NCBI RefSeq assembly: GCF_001039355.2
Contig: NW_019773859.1
Coordinates: forward strand, 1 to 64,000
From: Lingula anatina
Taxonomy: Eukaryota; Brachiopoda; Lingulata; Lingulida; Lingulidae
Direction: 5' to 3'
DNA length: 64,000 nt
In this document: in pieces, positions 13,599 through 30,953 of the stretch
How positions within the stretch are numbered: the stretch's first letter is position 1
Layout: the number at the start of each line of letters is the position of its first letter
The notes under the pieces: model-generated
The model's input: the letters and a program-made list of their open reading frames with translations, nothing else
Database searches by the model: none
Told to the model about the DNA's origin: nothing
Made by a program: the position numbers and the translations under genes

Positions 13599-14135
13599 GT
13601 TCCTATTACGTAGATCAAACTTGAAACATTTTAAACATTATCTCTTGTTTTGTAATAAATCTTCCATGTCAAGCCAAAGAAACCCACAAATGAGGGTATC
13701 TATATGCTTGAAGTTGAAAGCGTAACTCCAGCCCCAGAGCACTTGCTCTTTGACTGTCTGGCCACATATCCCAGCATCCCTAATGACAACTGAAAGGGTG
13801 GAATGTTAGCAACCGTTAAAATCTTTTTATTTCTGTTTTTTCACCCGTAGTAAGAGAAAGGTGTAATAATTAACGAAATATTAAATACTTTAATAATTTG
13901 GAAGCCTATCATTTCAAACTAAATTTTAAAAATATAAATAAACTAGTTCGAAGGTGCAAGCTGGTCTTGTTGTGATTTCTTCATTAGCAGTTTCTGTATA
14001 TTCATCCGCCTTCGTAACGACCGCCATTTTGACAAGGGTTGGTTTTATTCGTGTATTCTATCCGCCATCATCAAAGATTTACCAGCCCAAAGTCGGTAAA
14101 AAAAATAAGGAACAACATCAAACGTATCCAAAGTT
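13599..14135. promoter_or_regulatory. Bidirectional promoter region, ankyrin gene and PP1
   Basis: The start codons of the minus-strand ankyrin gene (13598) and plus-strand PP1 (14136) face away from each other 537 bp apart. No TATA box stands out. A second minus-strand ATG at 14025-14027 opens a short frame with no usable donor, so I did not use it as the ankyrin start. Confidence 0.55.
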
Positions 14136-19719
<5,584 letters not shown>

Positions 19720-22531
19720 TAGGTTGTTTTGGCAGTGATTGCAGTTGCAGTGACAATTTTCTAGACAGATATATTTATCCAATTCATCCATCATAACACA
19801 GTCATTAGCAGACGAAGAGAACAGTGTTGTCTATTTCTCCTGTGCTATAGAGGACGTCATGCCACAATTACAAGAAGATATAAAAACTTGACGATATATT
19901 AAACAATTAAAACACTTAAGGCTTAACAAAAAAAGAAAAAACACAAGAAACATGTTGTTGTACAAAGTAGCATATTACTGTATTCTATGTAAATTAAAAA
20001 TACAAACTGTCCATCTAAAATTAGTCACAAGGGGTACAGGATGTGGTTCATAATAATAGCCGGCCTCCATGGAAACGGTCCAGTCTGAGGTGGCTCAAAG
20101 CCAATCGAAACATCAAATGTTGCAGTGACAATACAAAAAGATGGCTAGATTATTATTCATCATCTGTTGCCATTGACACGAGCATTGCAAAGTATGTGTA
20201 GTATAGTGGGTATGTTTCATTAGTGATGTAAATTTCGGTAATGCTCTGTGGCATTTGCAACAGACCAGTGATTTTATTGCAATTCAGAATCTGCCATTGA
20301 TTGTTCAAAGATACTTGGCATATTCCACATCTTTGTAGCCAAATCCAAACCACATTGCCTATGTATATATATATAAATAAATATAACAAACCAAATATGA
20401 ATGCTAAAGAGAAATGGGGTTGTGCTAAGACGTTAAGTTGATGTCTGCTCAGTACAATACTCTCCTTTGAGTAACCAGTACCAAATGTTTTTAGTGCTGG
20501 CAAGACTTCATCTTTGTGTTGGAGGAATATTTATCACATTCTAATACTTAAAAGAATTATGACAAGAACTAGACCAGTGTTAATCACCCAGGGAACTTTC
20601 TGTAAATGTGCTGTAAAGGTTCTTAAAATGCTTATTATCTAAACTTGGTGCACTCATATGGGCACACCATGTTGAGAATTTTAATTTTGTGCACAGCTGT
20701 GGAAATGGTCTAATTGAAAGCATTAAACTAGGGAGTCACATGGAGAGATTTGTTTTAAAATGGGTATCAAAAAAGTAACATTTATCCACATAAGATACTC
20801 GGGATCTTTGCGAGTTTCTCTGTTGATTCTCATACATTGTGCAGCAAGGTTCTGCTGAAAATTCATAGCCTGTGCATTTCATAAAAGCAAGTCCAAATAT
20901 TTTTGTCTTCTACTTGGTTGATTTATACAAACTGTTCATGAGGTCATTCTGTTAAATGTAGGTGAACTCTCAAGAAACCTTATCTTTGTGAAGTCATTCT
21001 GCACATAGTTAATATGGTGACACTTGGTGTCTCTGATACTCAAGTGGCAATCTCTTTATAATGATAATAATAATAATAATAATATGCAGTGCTACTTTTG
21101 ATAGATCGGTTTCTTCAGATGGTCTCATCTTAGTCCAGGTTTCATGTGTACCCTCAGGTGATAAGTTTTATAAATCTGTGAAGTAGGAAGCACTGAATTT
21201 CATCAGTTTCATTAATTTGTATTTATGACAATAAGTTGACTCTGAAGTGTAAAACAATAATTGAATAAAGAGTATGAATTTTTTATGGGATTTTTATCGC
21301 TTATTCAATGGAATTATTTTTTAAGCACTGATGTACATTACAAGTCTTGCCCAAAATTTTTCTTTGTAGTCTGTGTGCATTATGTTTCTTGTCTGTGTTT
21401 ACTTTTTGATATGTGACTGGTAACATTTCATAAAACATTTGTTACTACATTGCAAAATCTGATTTTCTAAAGGCTGGTAAGTTCAAGTTTTAAAAAATAT
21501 AGATTTACTAAATTCTATTTTAAAGAGCTACATTATAAAAAGCTTATAAATGTTACGAGCGCGAGTACACACATATGGAACTGAAAAAATCTGTAACAAA
21601 CTAAAGGCAATTGAATTGACGAGTTTACAAACAGGATATCAGGGGGAGCTTACAGTCGGTCCAGGCGGAGAAAAAGAAAAAAAAATTGAATGCAACATTA
21701 TATCTGAGTTGGATTTTTTTTTTTTCTTTTTTTTTTTTTGTCAAGTTGTCATTTCAAGGAAAGAATTTTGAATGTTAAGGAGGGCAAGGCAATTTCATTT
21801 ATAAGTGCACATACCAAAAATAAAGATGAGTACTATTTTATACTAACTTTGTACATTGATGATGTACATGAAAAGAACAATGTCCAAAAAGGGTATTCCC
21901 CCCTTCTGCAAATCCTGTTTATATTCAGGTTTAAAACTACAAGATATGATTTTTACAGGTTTTCTAGGTGATAAAATCAAGTACTTTTCAAGGACAAAAA
22001 TGATGGAATACAAGCCCTTTAAAGGATATAGCAATTCCAAGTACTTGTTAAGGCTTCAAACTGAATTCAAGGTGCAGGACTAAACTCACAAAATAATAAA
22101 ATGTCACTGATGTGGCCTTGTAATTGGAGTAATCTTTTTTTATTAATCATTAGTTAATTAAAGAAAAAAAAACATTTCAGACCACTTTTTGGTATATAGA
22201 TGATCTTAACCCTATCAAAATGTTCCCATTACAAAATATTGAACAATTGGGCTGATAGAAACATTTGGATTATGCACAAAAGCAGAGTTACACTGTAACT
22301 GTCACAATAATTAAGTAGCCAGGTGTTTCAATATTCCTGGGGCATGAAATACTGTCCTCAAACTGGATAATTGCTCTTTGCGTGCTGCCACCTATTGAGC
22401 AAGCCGTGCATCGAACCGCTTTCTGTTAGTCTTCAGTACCCACAGACGACTGACTTTGCCTTTGTGTTAATTTATTTTACCTTCCTAACATTGATTCATC
22501 TGAGCAGACGTTTTGTTCAAGTATATATGCA
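19720..22531. other. PP1 3' UTR and spacer before BCL7
   Basis: No coding exon is seen. Sequence up to a poly(A) signal at 21264-21269 is probably PP1 3' UTR. A (TAA)n run lies at 21063-21083. The rest up to 22531 is AT-rich spacer and BCL7 5' region. Confidence 0.5.
21264..21269 (+). terminator. Candidate PP1 poly(A) signal
   Basis: AATAAA about 1.5 kb past the stop codon of exon 7b, followed by a T-rich stretch. Shorter 3' UTRs are possible. Confidence 0.4.
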
Positions 22532-25111
22532 ATGCTGTCACGCTCGATCCGTGCGGAAACCCGCAGTCGGGCTAAGGAAGATATTAAGAGGGTGATAAAT
22601 GCTATAGATCACGTGAGATCATGGTAAGATTTAGTGTATGCTCATTTTACTTTTTCACTCTGTCAGTGTCACTGGGTCGCCTGTTTCCGAAAGTTTGCCT
22701 AAACTTCATTCGTGCCAAAACGATGTGTTTTTTTACTAAGACAAAACAGCTATCGGTCCAAGGGTTCCATCCGTCTTTCTCATTTCCACAATATTCAGAT
22801 TTACCAACAAGCTAATTTAATATACAGTCCATTTGTTTATTCATCTTTTATATGCATTTTCCTAGGGAGAAGAAATGGGTGACAATAGGAGACACAACCA
22901 TGAAGATCTTCAAATGGGTACCAGGTAAGATGAAATCTGACATAATAATAATAATGATGATTAACTATGGTAATATAAATGTTACTTATTTGAGCATAAG
23001 TTACGACTTACGTGATACATTCTGAGGCTCTCTACACCCTCACCACTACTGTCCGTACTAGATGTACTCTAATAAATAAATAAATAAATAATAAAAACGT
23101 AGTGTAATATTTACTTATGATTTAGTGATAGTAAAAACCTATTTTGAAACAAAAAGTCATAATGCAATATGAATTATGACAGTGCAAATGTGCATGAAAG
23201 TGGGTGTAATTATTATTTAGGCATGGGCCCAGGATATTGAATTTTGTAACAATTATAAATTTATTTAAAATATTCTTTCTTTAATTTAAACATTAAGGAT
23301 TGTAGTAATATTTACACAGTCATGTTAATGATCGTTATTCATATGGTTTAAGTTATTCTTATTTTGTTTTTAGTTTTGTCTTCTGGAGAAAATGGTCAGG
23401 TATGTAGGATCTCTTAAATTTCTGGCTAGAACAAAACTCAGTCTTTCAAGAACGTAATATTAATTTTTAATTTTTATCTACTTAGGTATCATGTTGTCAG
23501 ATGTTGGAAGTCTCTAATGAAATTTGACTTAGAGATTTGAATAGTGATCTATCCTAAACACGAGGTGGATACATTGTGAAGATCTTTTGAAGACAGTGTG
23601 TTTGCACTGACAAGGGTTTTCTCTTTATTTTATACCAGCCTGGTGCTAAAAGAAGAAAGCTGTCTGCTAAAGAGAAGGACAAGACAAAATTATCTGTTCC
23701 AGAAACTGACCTTGGCTTGAGTCAAGACAGTACAAGTCAAGGTGTGTGGAAGGTTCAGAGTTGACAGCATGGCAAATTTCCTGACTCACTACTATAATGT
23801 TATAAAGCAGTTATTTTGAATTACTTGTGAATTATACAACCACCAAGGTGATGCCTGGTTTTGCTAGTGCATTTGTCTGCAATAACCACTAATTGATCCC
23901 TACACATACAGTTTTCACAGTAATCATATTGATATTGTGATATATAAGTGTAGTAATTGTAAAAAGATTGTGTTGAATGTGTTTCCTATATTTTGGACTA
24001 GTAATGTAGATACTGTACATGGTTTTCCAGCAGTTTTTCTGCAAGTTTGTTTTGTCAGTCACTTTCTACAATATACAGAAATAATTATACTGCACAGGTA
24101 TTAAAAGCTTTGTACCTATGGAACAGGTGTGCACTGAAGTTACATAAATGAAGCTGACATGTTGTTTCTCTTTGTTTTTGATAGCTGTGTATACAGAGGA
24201 GAACAGCCGACAGTCTCAGGATTCCAACCACAGTGAAGGGCCCAGCCTGAACAATGAGGACTCTAATCTCTCTTATCCCAACTCTGCAATGCTAGAAGAG
24301 TCGAACCAAGACAGCATGGATGGAGACTCCTTGCAGCTTGGTAGGTGTCAGTTTATTTGTGTTACTAAGATAATATTTAAATTTGAATTTTATATGTGCT
24401 TTTTTCTTTTTAAATGGACATTGCATAAGTGTTGTTACAGTCAAATTGTATATTTGTAACAGAATTCCTCCTGAAGACTTTGGATTGTTTTTGCCAGAAT
24501 AAAATAAACACTGTTAGAGTATTCTGTTGAATGAAACACTCAACTACATGTATAACATTAACAAAATTCAAAAATATCAACAAAAAGAAAATAAAAACAA
24601 GAAAGAAAAGTAGATTAAAAGCATGCTCAAATTATCATGAACATATTCATAAAAACTTGGGGTTTATACTTCAGGTGCTAGTCTAGATGACTCCCAAAGC
24701 AAGCCTTCCTTTACTAACTTCACAGAAGATGCCCAAAGCTCATGTAAGTGTTGAAGACCAGAAGCTGTAATGTGTGGCTTGTAGTGAAGGATGCAATATT
24801 CTGATCATGATCTGATCATGACATTCTTTACATTACAGAAATGCAAATAGAACAAACATTTCCCGTGCTGTTGTTCAATTCATGCAGTGAGTTTGACATT
24901 GGTTCATTTCAGTTACATAAATGTCCTTTGATGTGATATGAATTTAAGTCCTCCTTTAGAAGAAATGGAGAGGTACTAGAAATGTGACTTCTGTATTTTA
25001 GATCCAGATCCACCTGTCCTTGAGAGAGAAACCAATGAAGAAAGTGCAGTGAAAAAATTCCATCCAGAGGGATCAACCTTTGATGACTCCAGCACAAATG
25101 CCAACAGTTGA
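22532..25111 (+). CDS. BCL7: BCL7 family protein, SWI/SNF (BAF) chromatin-remodelling subunit
   Basis: Seven exons: 22532-22623, 22866-22924, 23374-23399, 23639-23741, 24185-24340, 24675-24743, 25002-25111; 615 nt, 204 aa, close to human BCL7A/B. The conserved N-terminus reads [20 protein letters not shown], then [11 protein letters not shown] and IFKWVPV, which defines the family. The rest is a Ser/Asn/Asp-rich disordered tail with a basic KRRK patch. BCL7 proteins are accessory BAF subunits that contact the nucleosome acidic patch. Exon 3 is a 26-nt micro-exon coding LSSGENGQ. There is a single invertebrate-style gene here, so I do not assign A, B or C. Confidence 0.95.
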
Positions 25112-28100
25112 TCAACACAGTTTTCTAGTTAAATAGACATTGTAGATTGATTTTGTGGCAGATAGCATTCCCACAGGAGGTTTTTCATCTCATTTGGGTG
25201 CTACTTTGGGTAGGAGGCCATCATTTTGATTCTGTAAAGCAGATGTTCAGTGAGTTGAGGACTGCAAACGCACATTCTGCTGAATAATTAAAAAATTATA
25301 CTCCGTGGTAGTGCACCTGTGCTTTGGAATTAAATGGATTCAAATGTAAAATGGCAGGATGAGATTCAAATCATGATCATGTCGTGGTCAGACATATATA
25401 AATGTTTACTAGCGTTTTATTGGTCATTTTTATGTTGTCTAGGCAGTAGGGCTCTTTGCACATCAAGGAGTACATTTAACTAAACTGGTCCATTTTGGGA
25501 GTTCCTAACATGTAATTACTCAACTGTACAGGGTTTTTTACGATCTTTCGCAACTTTGCTTCCTGTTTAGTTGAAAGAATTCAAGTTTTGTGCCAAATCA
25601 AATTTACTTAACAAAAATGCCATTTTTTCCTACTCATTTCTTGCTTGCTGCTGATTAAAGGTATCCTATCAGGGATATTTTCACCAAACAGTATATTCTT
25701 TGAGAAAATAATTTTCTTCTACTCATGAGTAATTCCTTGGTCTCTACCTGCACATGGATGATGTTATATGCTATTTTAATGAGACCATGTCTTCTTGTAA
25801 GTTTCAGAAAAAGATATCCATGTCAGGTATTTATTGAAGTGTTTTTATCGTTTGTGAGGTCTGAATTGGGAAATCTGTTCAAAGAAAATGTGACTCCAGG
25901 GCATTGTCATATTGGTTAGGTATAACTTCAAGTTCATTGTACAACTGCAGCTAGTGCGGGACCTCAGTTTTGGTGACTCTCTTAAGTAATAGCCAGACTA
26001 AGTTTTCTCTGAGTGGACTAGCCAAGTTAAAGGTACCACTGGATGTGAGCAGGGATTTAGTCAACCTGTTGCAATTTTGCTAATGAAATGTTGTATTTTT
26101 CGTCATTATGTGTGAAAATGTAGAAAGTAGAATTATTATTTACTGGGAAAGCTTATCTTGTGTGAATGATGATACTTTTGTATCAGTCTTATGGTCCAGG
26201 ATAAGTGCAGCACAGTTTCCTTAAATTACGTTTAGCAAGTCCTTGACACTTCCAAAATTGACTTTTTTTTTACAATCAAATCTCAATCACCTCTGAGAAC
26301 CAGGATTGAAAATGTGTTACTAAAGGCAGTGGTGTAGTTGATACATATGTGTCTGTTTAAAGACAATTCTATAAAAAGATATTTCAGGAAGGATCTTGTA
26401 AGTGCAATCAGTTTTCACCTTTCTTACTTTAGAGTGGATGATAGTTGAGAAAGTAGAAATTCATTCTAAATTGTATGTTGTTCTCTTCACCAATTTTTTT
26501 TCGTGTAAAACTGGATTTATGTAATGAGAGTAGTAAAATTATGCCAGAAATTTGTCTTACATTAACAAAATAATTCATCTTGATAGATATTTTTTTCTAA
26601 CAGCAACATGCTGCATTTACAGGGGAAAGTACAATTGTCAGTAACAGAAAGAAAATAAAGGTAAATAATAATAACACATTTCATGTTTCAAGTTTAATTC
26701 TTACAGTAATCATGACAACAGCAAGTTCCATTTGTACAAATTCTACAGCAGGTTTTGTATAATACTTTCCATTACATTTAACTCTATTGACAGTATCAAA
26801 TTTTAAAAGTTTAAACTACCAAACAGCACCCATGCAAACATTACTCGTGAGTCATAGTCTAGTAGCCATGTGCAATTCCCGTTGTGCACATTAAAAAATT
26901 GAATCCAAAATGTGAACATTTTGTATTGCACAAAGTAGATTTATCCTCAAAATCTCTCCTGAATTGTGCCTAAATAAGATTCCATTTTCATGCATACGTG
27001 TCATCTTTTTGGCTATCCTTTTATATGAGCTATGGAACAAATTGTAATGACTCCATACCTCGGTCCTGTATGCTAAAACTTCTTTATAAGTCCATTGTGC
27101 AAAATAATACCTCAGTGTAAGCTGCATTATTGATGTCAACTGAATGATGCATACATAGTGTATCTGATAAGCACTGACAAGTTTGAAAAAATAAAAATAC
27201 CTGTCTCTCTTTATGTATGTATGTACCAACAGAAATTGGAAACAAAAAGACAAAACTTGCAACTTAACACAGACTGATGGTACTGACCTAATTATTGAGC
27301 AATGCAACTAAAAAAAAAAAGAAAAAAACAGCACCACTGAAACCTTCAACACAAGCAAACAATAATCATACAATAAGCAAGCAAACACTTAAACCTAATT
27401 GTAACACATGTTAAGAATAAATGTGGCATTTGTTATGCTAATACTACAATAATATAAAAAAATAATAATAATAAAAGCACACGATGGGTAGATTATTTGT
27501 ATGCAAAAGTCATAATAGAATTAACATAAGCATTATGTAATTATTAGGGTAATATTAAATATTAGTACAAAAGTTATGATGATGCAGAAAAAAAAAAAGC
27601 ACATATCGATTATAATAATGTCAAAGTGGTTAATTTATAAATACAACTGGTTGTGGGACTTCACTGTACATGGTATAACATTTGGCACTCTTGGAAGACA
27701 TAACCTTAGCTTACCTACCACTCTAATACATGCAACTTGAACTCTTACATACTTCACATACATATTTTGTACAACCATCTTTTCTTCTTTAACAGACATG
27801 ATTACATTTTGTTTAAATAAACAGTTTATGTATTAATCTTATATCTTAACAGAAAAACTGATAAACTACAATGTAAAATGTTTCGTATAAAATATATCAT
27901 TGTACACAAACTACGTACAATTTCAGGATTATATAGCATCTAACATATACAGATATGTCTAAATTATACTTAAGCAGGCAAGACAAAAATAAATTAATCC
28001 TACTTTGGTAAGCCATGCTATCAAAAAGCATAGCTTAAATGTTAAAATGACCATGTACAAACTAATTTTGTTTTCAGTGCTACATTCAATACATTTTCAT

Positions 28101-28398
28101 CTTCATTTCAATTCTGTTATAAGGCTTCAACAAGATTGACAGATATTAAAAAAAAACTATATTTGCCAACCTTTTATGTTAATTTTTCATTTTTTTTTTT
28201 CATTTTTTTGTGGTAATTAACCAGTCAACACTTGTGGATTGTTTTGCAGTCAAGTACACACATGTGCATGTGATATCGGATTATCCACTGCACAAGACCA
28301 ACTGTAACTTAAACAGAATGTCTAACTGATTGTGCAACATGTTAGTCATCAAAAATAGTCCCCGTTTTCAATAAATCAGTGTTTCCCTCGAACCCAAC
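25112..28398. other. Converging 3' UTRs of BCL7 and the PIMREG-like gene
   Basis: The two genes are tail to tail here. A plus-strand AATAAA at 26654-26659 could end BCL7. The rest is AT-rich with short A/T and TAA runs; I see no exon in it. Confidence 0.5.
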
Positions 28399-30718
28399 TC
28401 AATTCTTGGCCTGAGGTGATACTTTCGTCTCTCCATTCTCTTGTACTTCTCCTCTTCCAAGACTCTGGGAAGGAGAACTGAAATGGTGAGATGCCAACAC
28501 TTCACATAGCAAGCAGAAGCAGGTATAAGCAAGCATGGGAATACAAAGTAAGTGGGATGGGGTCTACAAAATTACACAGTAGGTGGAAAGTGACCCAGCT
28601 TCTTGTATAAATTACTAAAATAATAAATAGGAATCATTTTGTTCATAATAATAATAATAATAATAACAATAACAAGAGGAGAATAAGCCTACAAGAGCAC
28701 TAGGCAGCCTGCACCAATTTTTTCACTGTAACCATGTAAGTTTAAGAAAAACATTATGCAGAATGATCCCAAACTGTGGACAGACTAATGCTACAGCTTG
28801 CAACATGTACAATAGTATTTATAGGTATTACTGTAGCTTTTCAAACCCTCCTATAAAATGTTATGCAAAAACCAGAGTTTATAAGTTTTACTAAATTTTA
28901 TAATTAAGTTTTTAGTGTTATCTTGAAAATGTGACACCTGTACACTGAGCGAGCTTCAGCTACAATGAGCACACCAGCTCCTTCTATCTCAGTCCTCCAT
29001 ATGTGCACATTTATCCATCTCTGACTGACAGCAGCAACTTTAAAATTTATTGTTCAAAGCAGAAATGCACACCAGTCATCTAGATTGAAAGGTTTAGCAG
29101 AAGTACATGTGATGTAGTTCATGTAACCTTCCTAGATTAGTGACTGGTGTGGTAAACTTCAATCAAATGCCACCAAAGATCAGACATGACATACCGGTAT
29201 ATGGACATTTGAAAATGAAAAAGCTGGTCCATGTCTGATCTGAAACTCAGGCCTCATGTCTGGGATATGTAGACTGACTTGTAGTGAAGATATGTTGCAA
29301 GTTACATAATATTGTTTTAATCATTGATAGCTTAAACTCTAAATCTTAATGTTTGTAAGTTGAGGTAAAACCTAATAATAAACATGCATCGTTTGATAAC
29401 CTTGGCAAAAGCTTCATACCTGTTTTCTTTCTGAATAACACTGGAAAAACTGTTGGAATTGTGCTTCAGAGATCTTATTCCACTTGCTACACTGTCAAGA
29501 TCTCTTTGAAAAGAGTTTGGGCTGCTAAAATTGAACCTGAAAAGTTGGTGCAAAATAATACAACACTTTAAAATATATATCAAAATCAACTTCTGATCAT
29601 CTTTACACACACACTTAAAAATAAATAAACACAAAACATGTGTGAACCCCAACTCTGAGTTTCACAGACATACCCATAGGGTATGACCGATCATCAGGAG
29701 GGCTTTATATAAAATGATGTTTCAACCAGTTTTTCCACAGCGTCATATATATCATTACTATTCATTAGTATTTAGATGAATTCATGAAACTGTATTTTGC
29801 ATAACTTTCTAAATTATCTGGTACCTTTTCGGTTGGTGTTGATTCAGTCTGAGGGGTGACCTGCCGGGGGTCTCAATGCCAAATGGACTGTACAGTTTGA
29901 GCTCAGGGGTTTTGGCAGCGAGACGAGCACTTTTCCGCAAACTACATGTACCTGGGGTTTTGTTGGGCGTGTCCAGGTTTTCAAGCCTTCTTCTGTGAAT
30001 TTTCCTTCTCAGTCTCTGAAGATAAAATCAAAATGAGTAAAATCAAACATACTGGACAGCTCCAAAACATCCAACACAGGGAACAATGACAAGTGCACGA
30101 TGACTTCTGAACTCATCCTGGTACATTTATCAATGACAGGTATAATACTGTCATGAAAACGTTTTCATCTTTACGATAATGTCTCTGGCAATGTAATCTC
30201 ATCCTTATGTGGCACCCACAGTGCAGCGTGGAATGCATGGAATGCAAAACCGTTCACATATGGCGTACTATTAGTAACTATAAACTGCAGTACAGTACAT
30301 GTACAGTACTGTAGATCTAGGACTGAAACAAATGATCAACTCGTACCAGATACATTTACAAAACAACACAATTATCGCAGTTAACCCATTACCACAAGTG
30401 ATGTATTACCTGTCGCAGTCTTGTCATGGCCTTGCCAACATTTTCAAAAGTTATCTTCTTTTCTTTTTGTTTCTCGACACTAGCGTCATCATCGGACATG
30501 TGTTCGCAAATGGGTGGGGACGACGTATTTTGTAGCTGGTATTTTTTACCTCTGAGGGAAAGGCGTCGCTTTACAGGAAACCAGCCACCCTTTTCACATA
30601 CAGCTTCTTCCTTACACACACATAAGCATTCATTTTCCTTCTCCTTCATCGAATTATAGCCTCTTCTTCTGAACGACAGTCCGATCACGCTCCTGCTCCT
30701 TCTGCTGAATGTAGCCAT
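28399..30718 (-). CDS. PIMREG-like basic mitotic protein with two KEN boxes, 231 aa
   Basis: Four exons: 30410-30718, 29825-30015, 29420-29536, 28399-28477; 696 nt with all phases consistent. It begins MATFSRRSRSVIGLSFRRRG and is very basic. KEN motifs lie at residues 27-29 (KEKENE) and near residue 202 (IQKENR). The C-terminal part has SLRKSARLAAKTPELKLYSP and FSSPNSFQRDLDSVASGI. This resembles human PIMREG (CATS/RCS1) in order: a KS-RL basic stretch, then an F-SP-DL-V-GI segment, and similar length (248 aa). PIMREG is a nuclear, cell-cycle regulated, APC/C-degraded protein that binds PICALM and NuRD. KEN boxes are APC/C degrons, which fits. The homology is my visual judgement and is weak in places; the gene model itself is firm. 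Confidence 0.7.
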
Positions 30719-30953
30719 TTTGAATTTAAACAAACCGCTTCGAAGTCATGTGATCAATCATGTGACTGATATGTCATTCCGTTTTTAATTTTTTCAAATA
30801 CGGTTTGACATCAGCACAAATATCAATTACACGGAAATATAAGATATTTATTCCGACTACTTCTAATAAGATGATACGAAAAATTACGGACAAATACGAT
30901 CGATTGACATTGTCGTAATTCTGAACACTTCCTGTGTTGACGTAAATTCCAAA
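30719..30953. promoter_or_regulatory. Shared bidirectional promoter with paired M-box motifs
   Basis: Only 235 bp separate the start codons of the PIMREG-like gene and GOSR1. It contains TCATGTGA twice (30746-30753 and 30758-30765), 12 bp apart. This octamer is the core M-box bound by MITF/TFE bHLH-Zip factors. No TATA box is evident. Confidence 0.6.

Noticed and set aside
14025-14027. Minus-strand ATG (MAVVTKADEYTET...) as start of the ankyrin gene
   Set aside because: The frame runs to a stop with only a poor donor in the wrong phase. The 13580-13598 exon gives a consensus donor and the right phase.
26891-27307. 138-codon minus-strand open frame
   Set aside because: It sits in the 3' region between converging genes, with composition like the surrounding AT-rich DNA and no recognisable motif.
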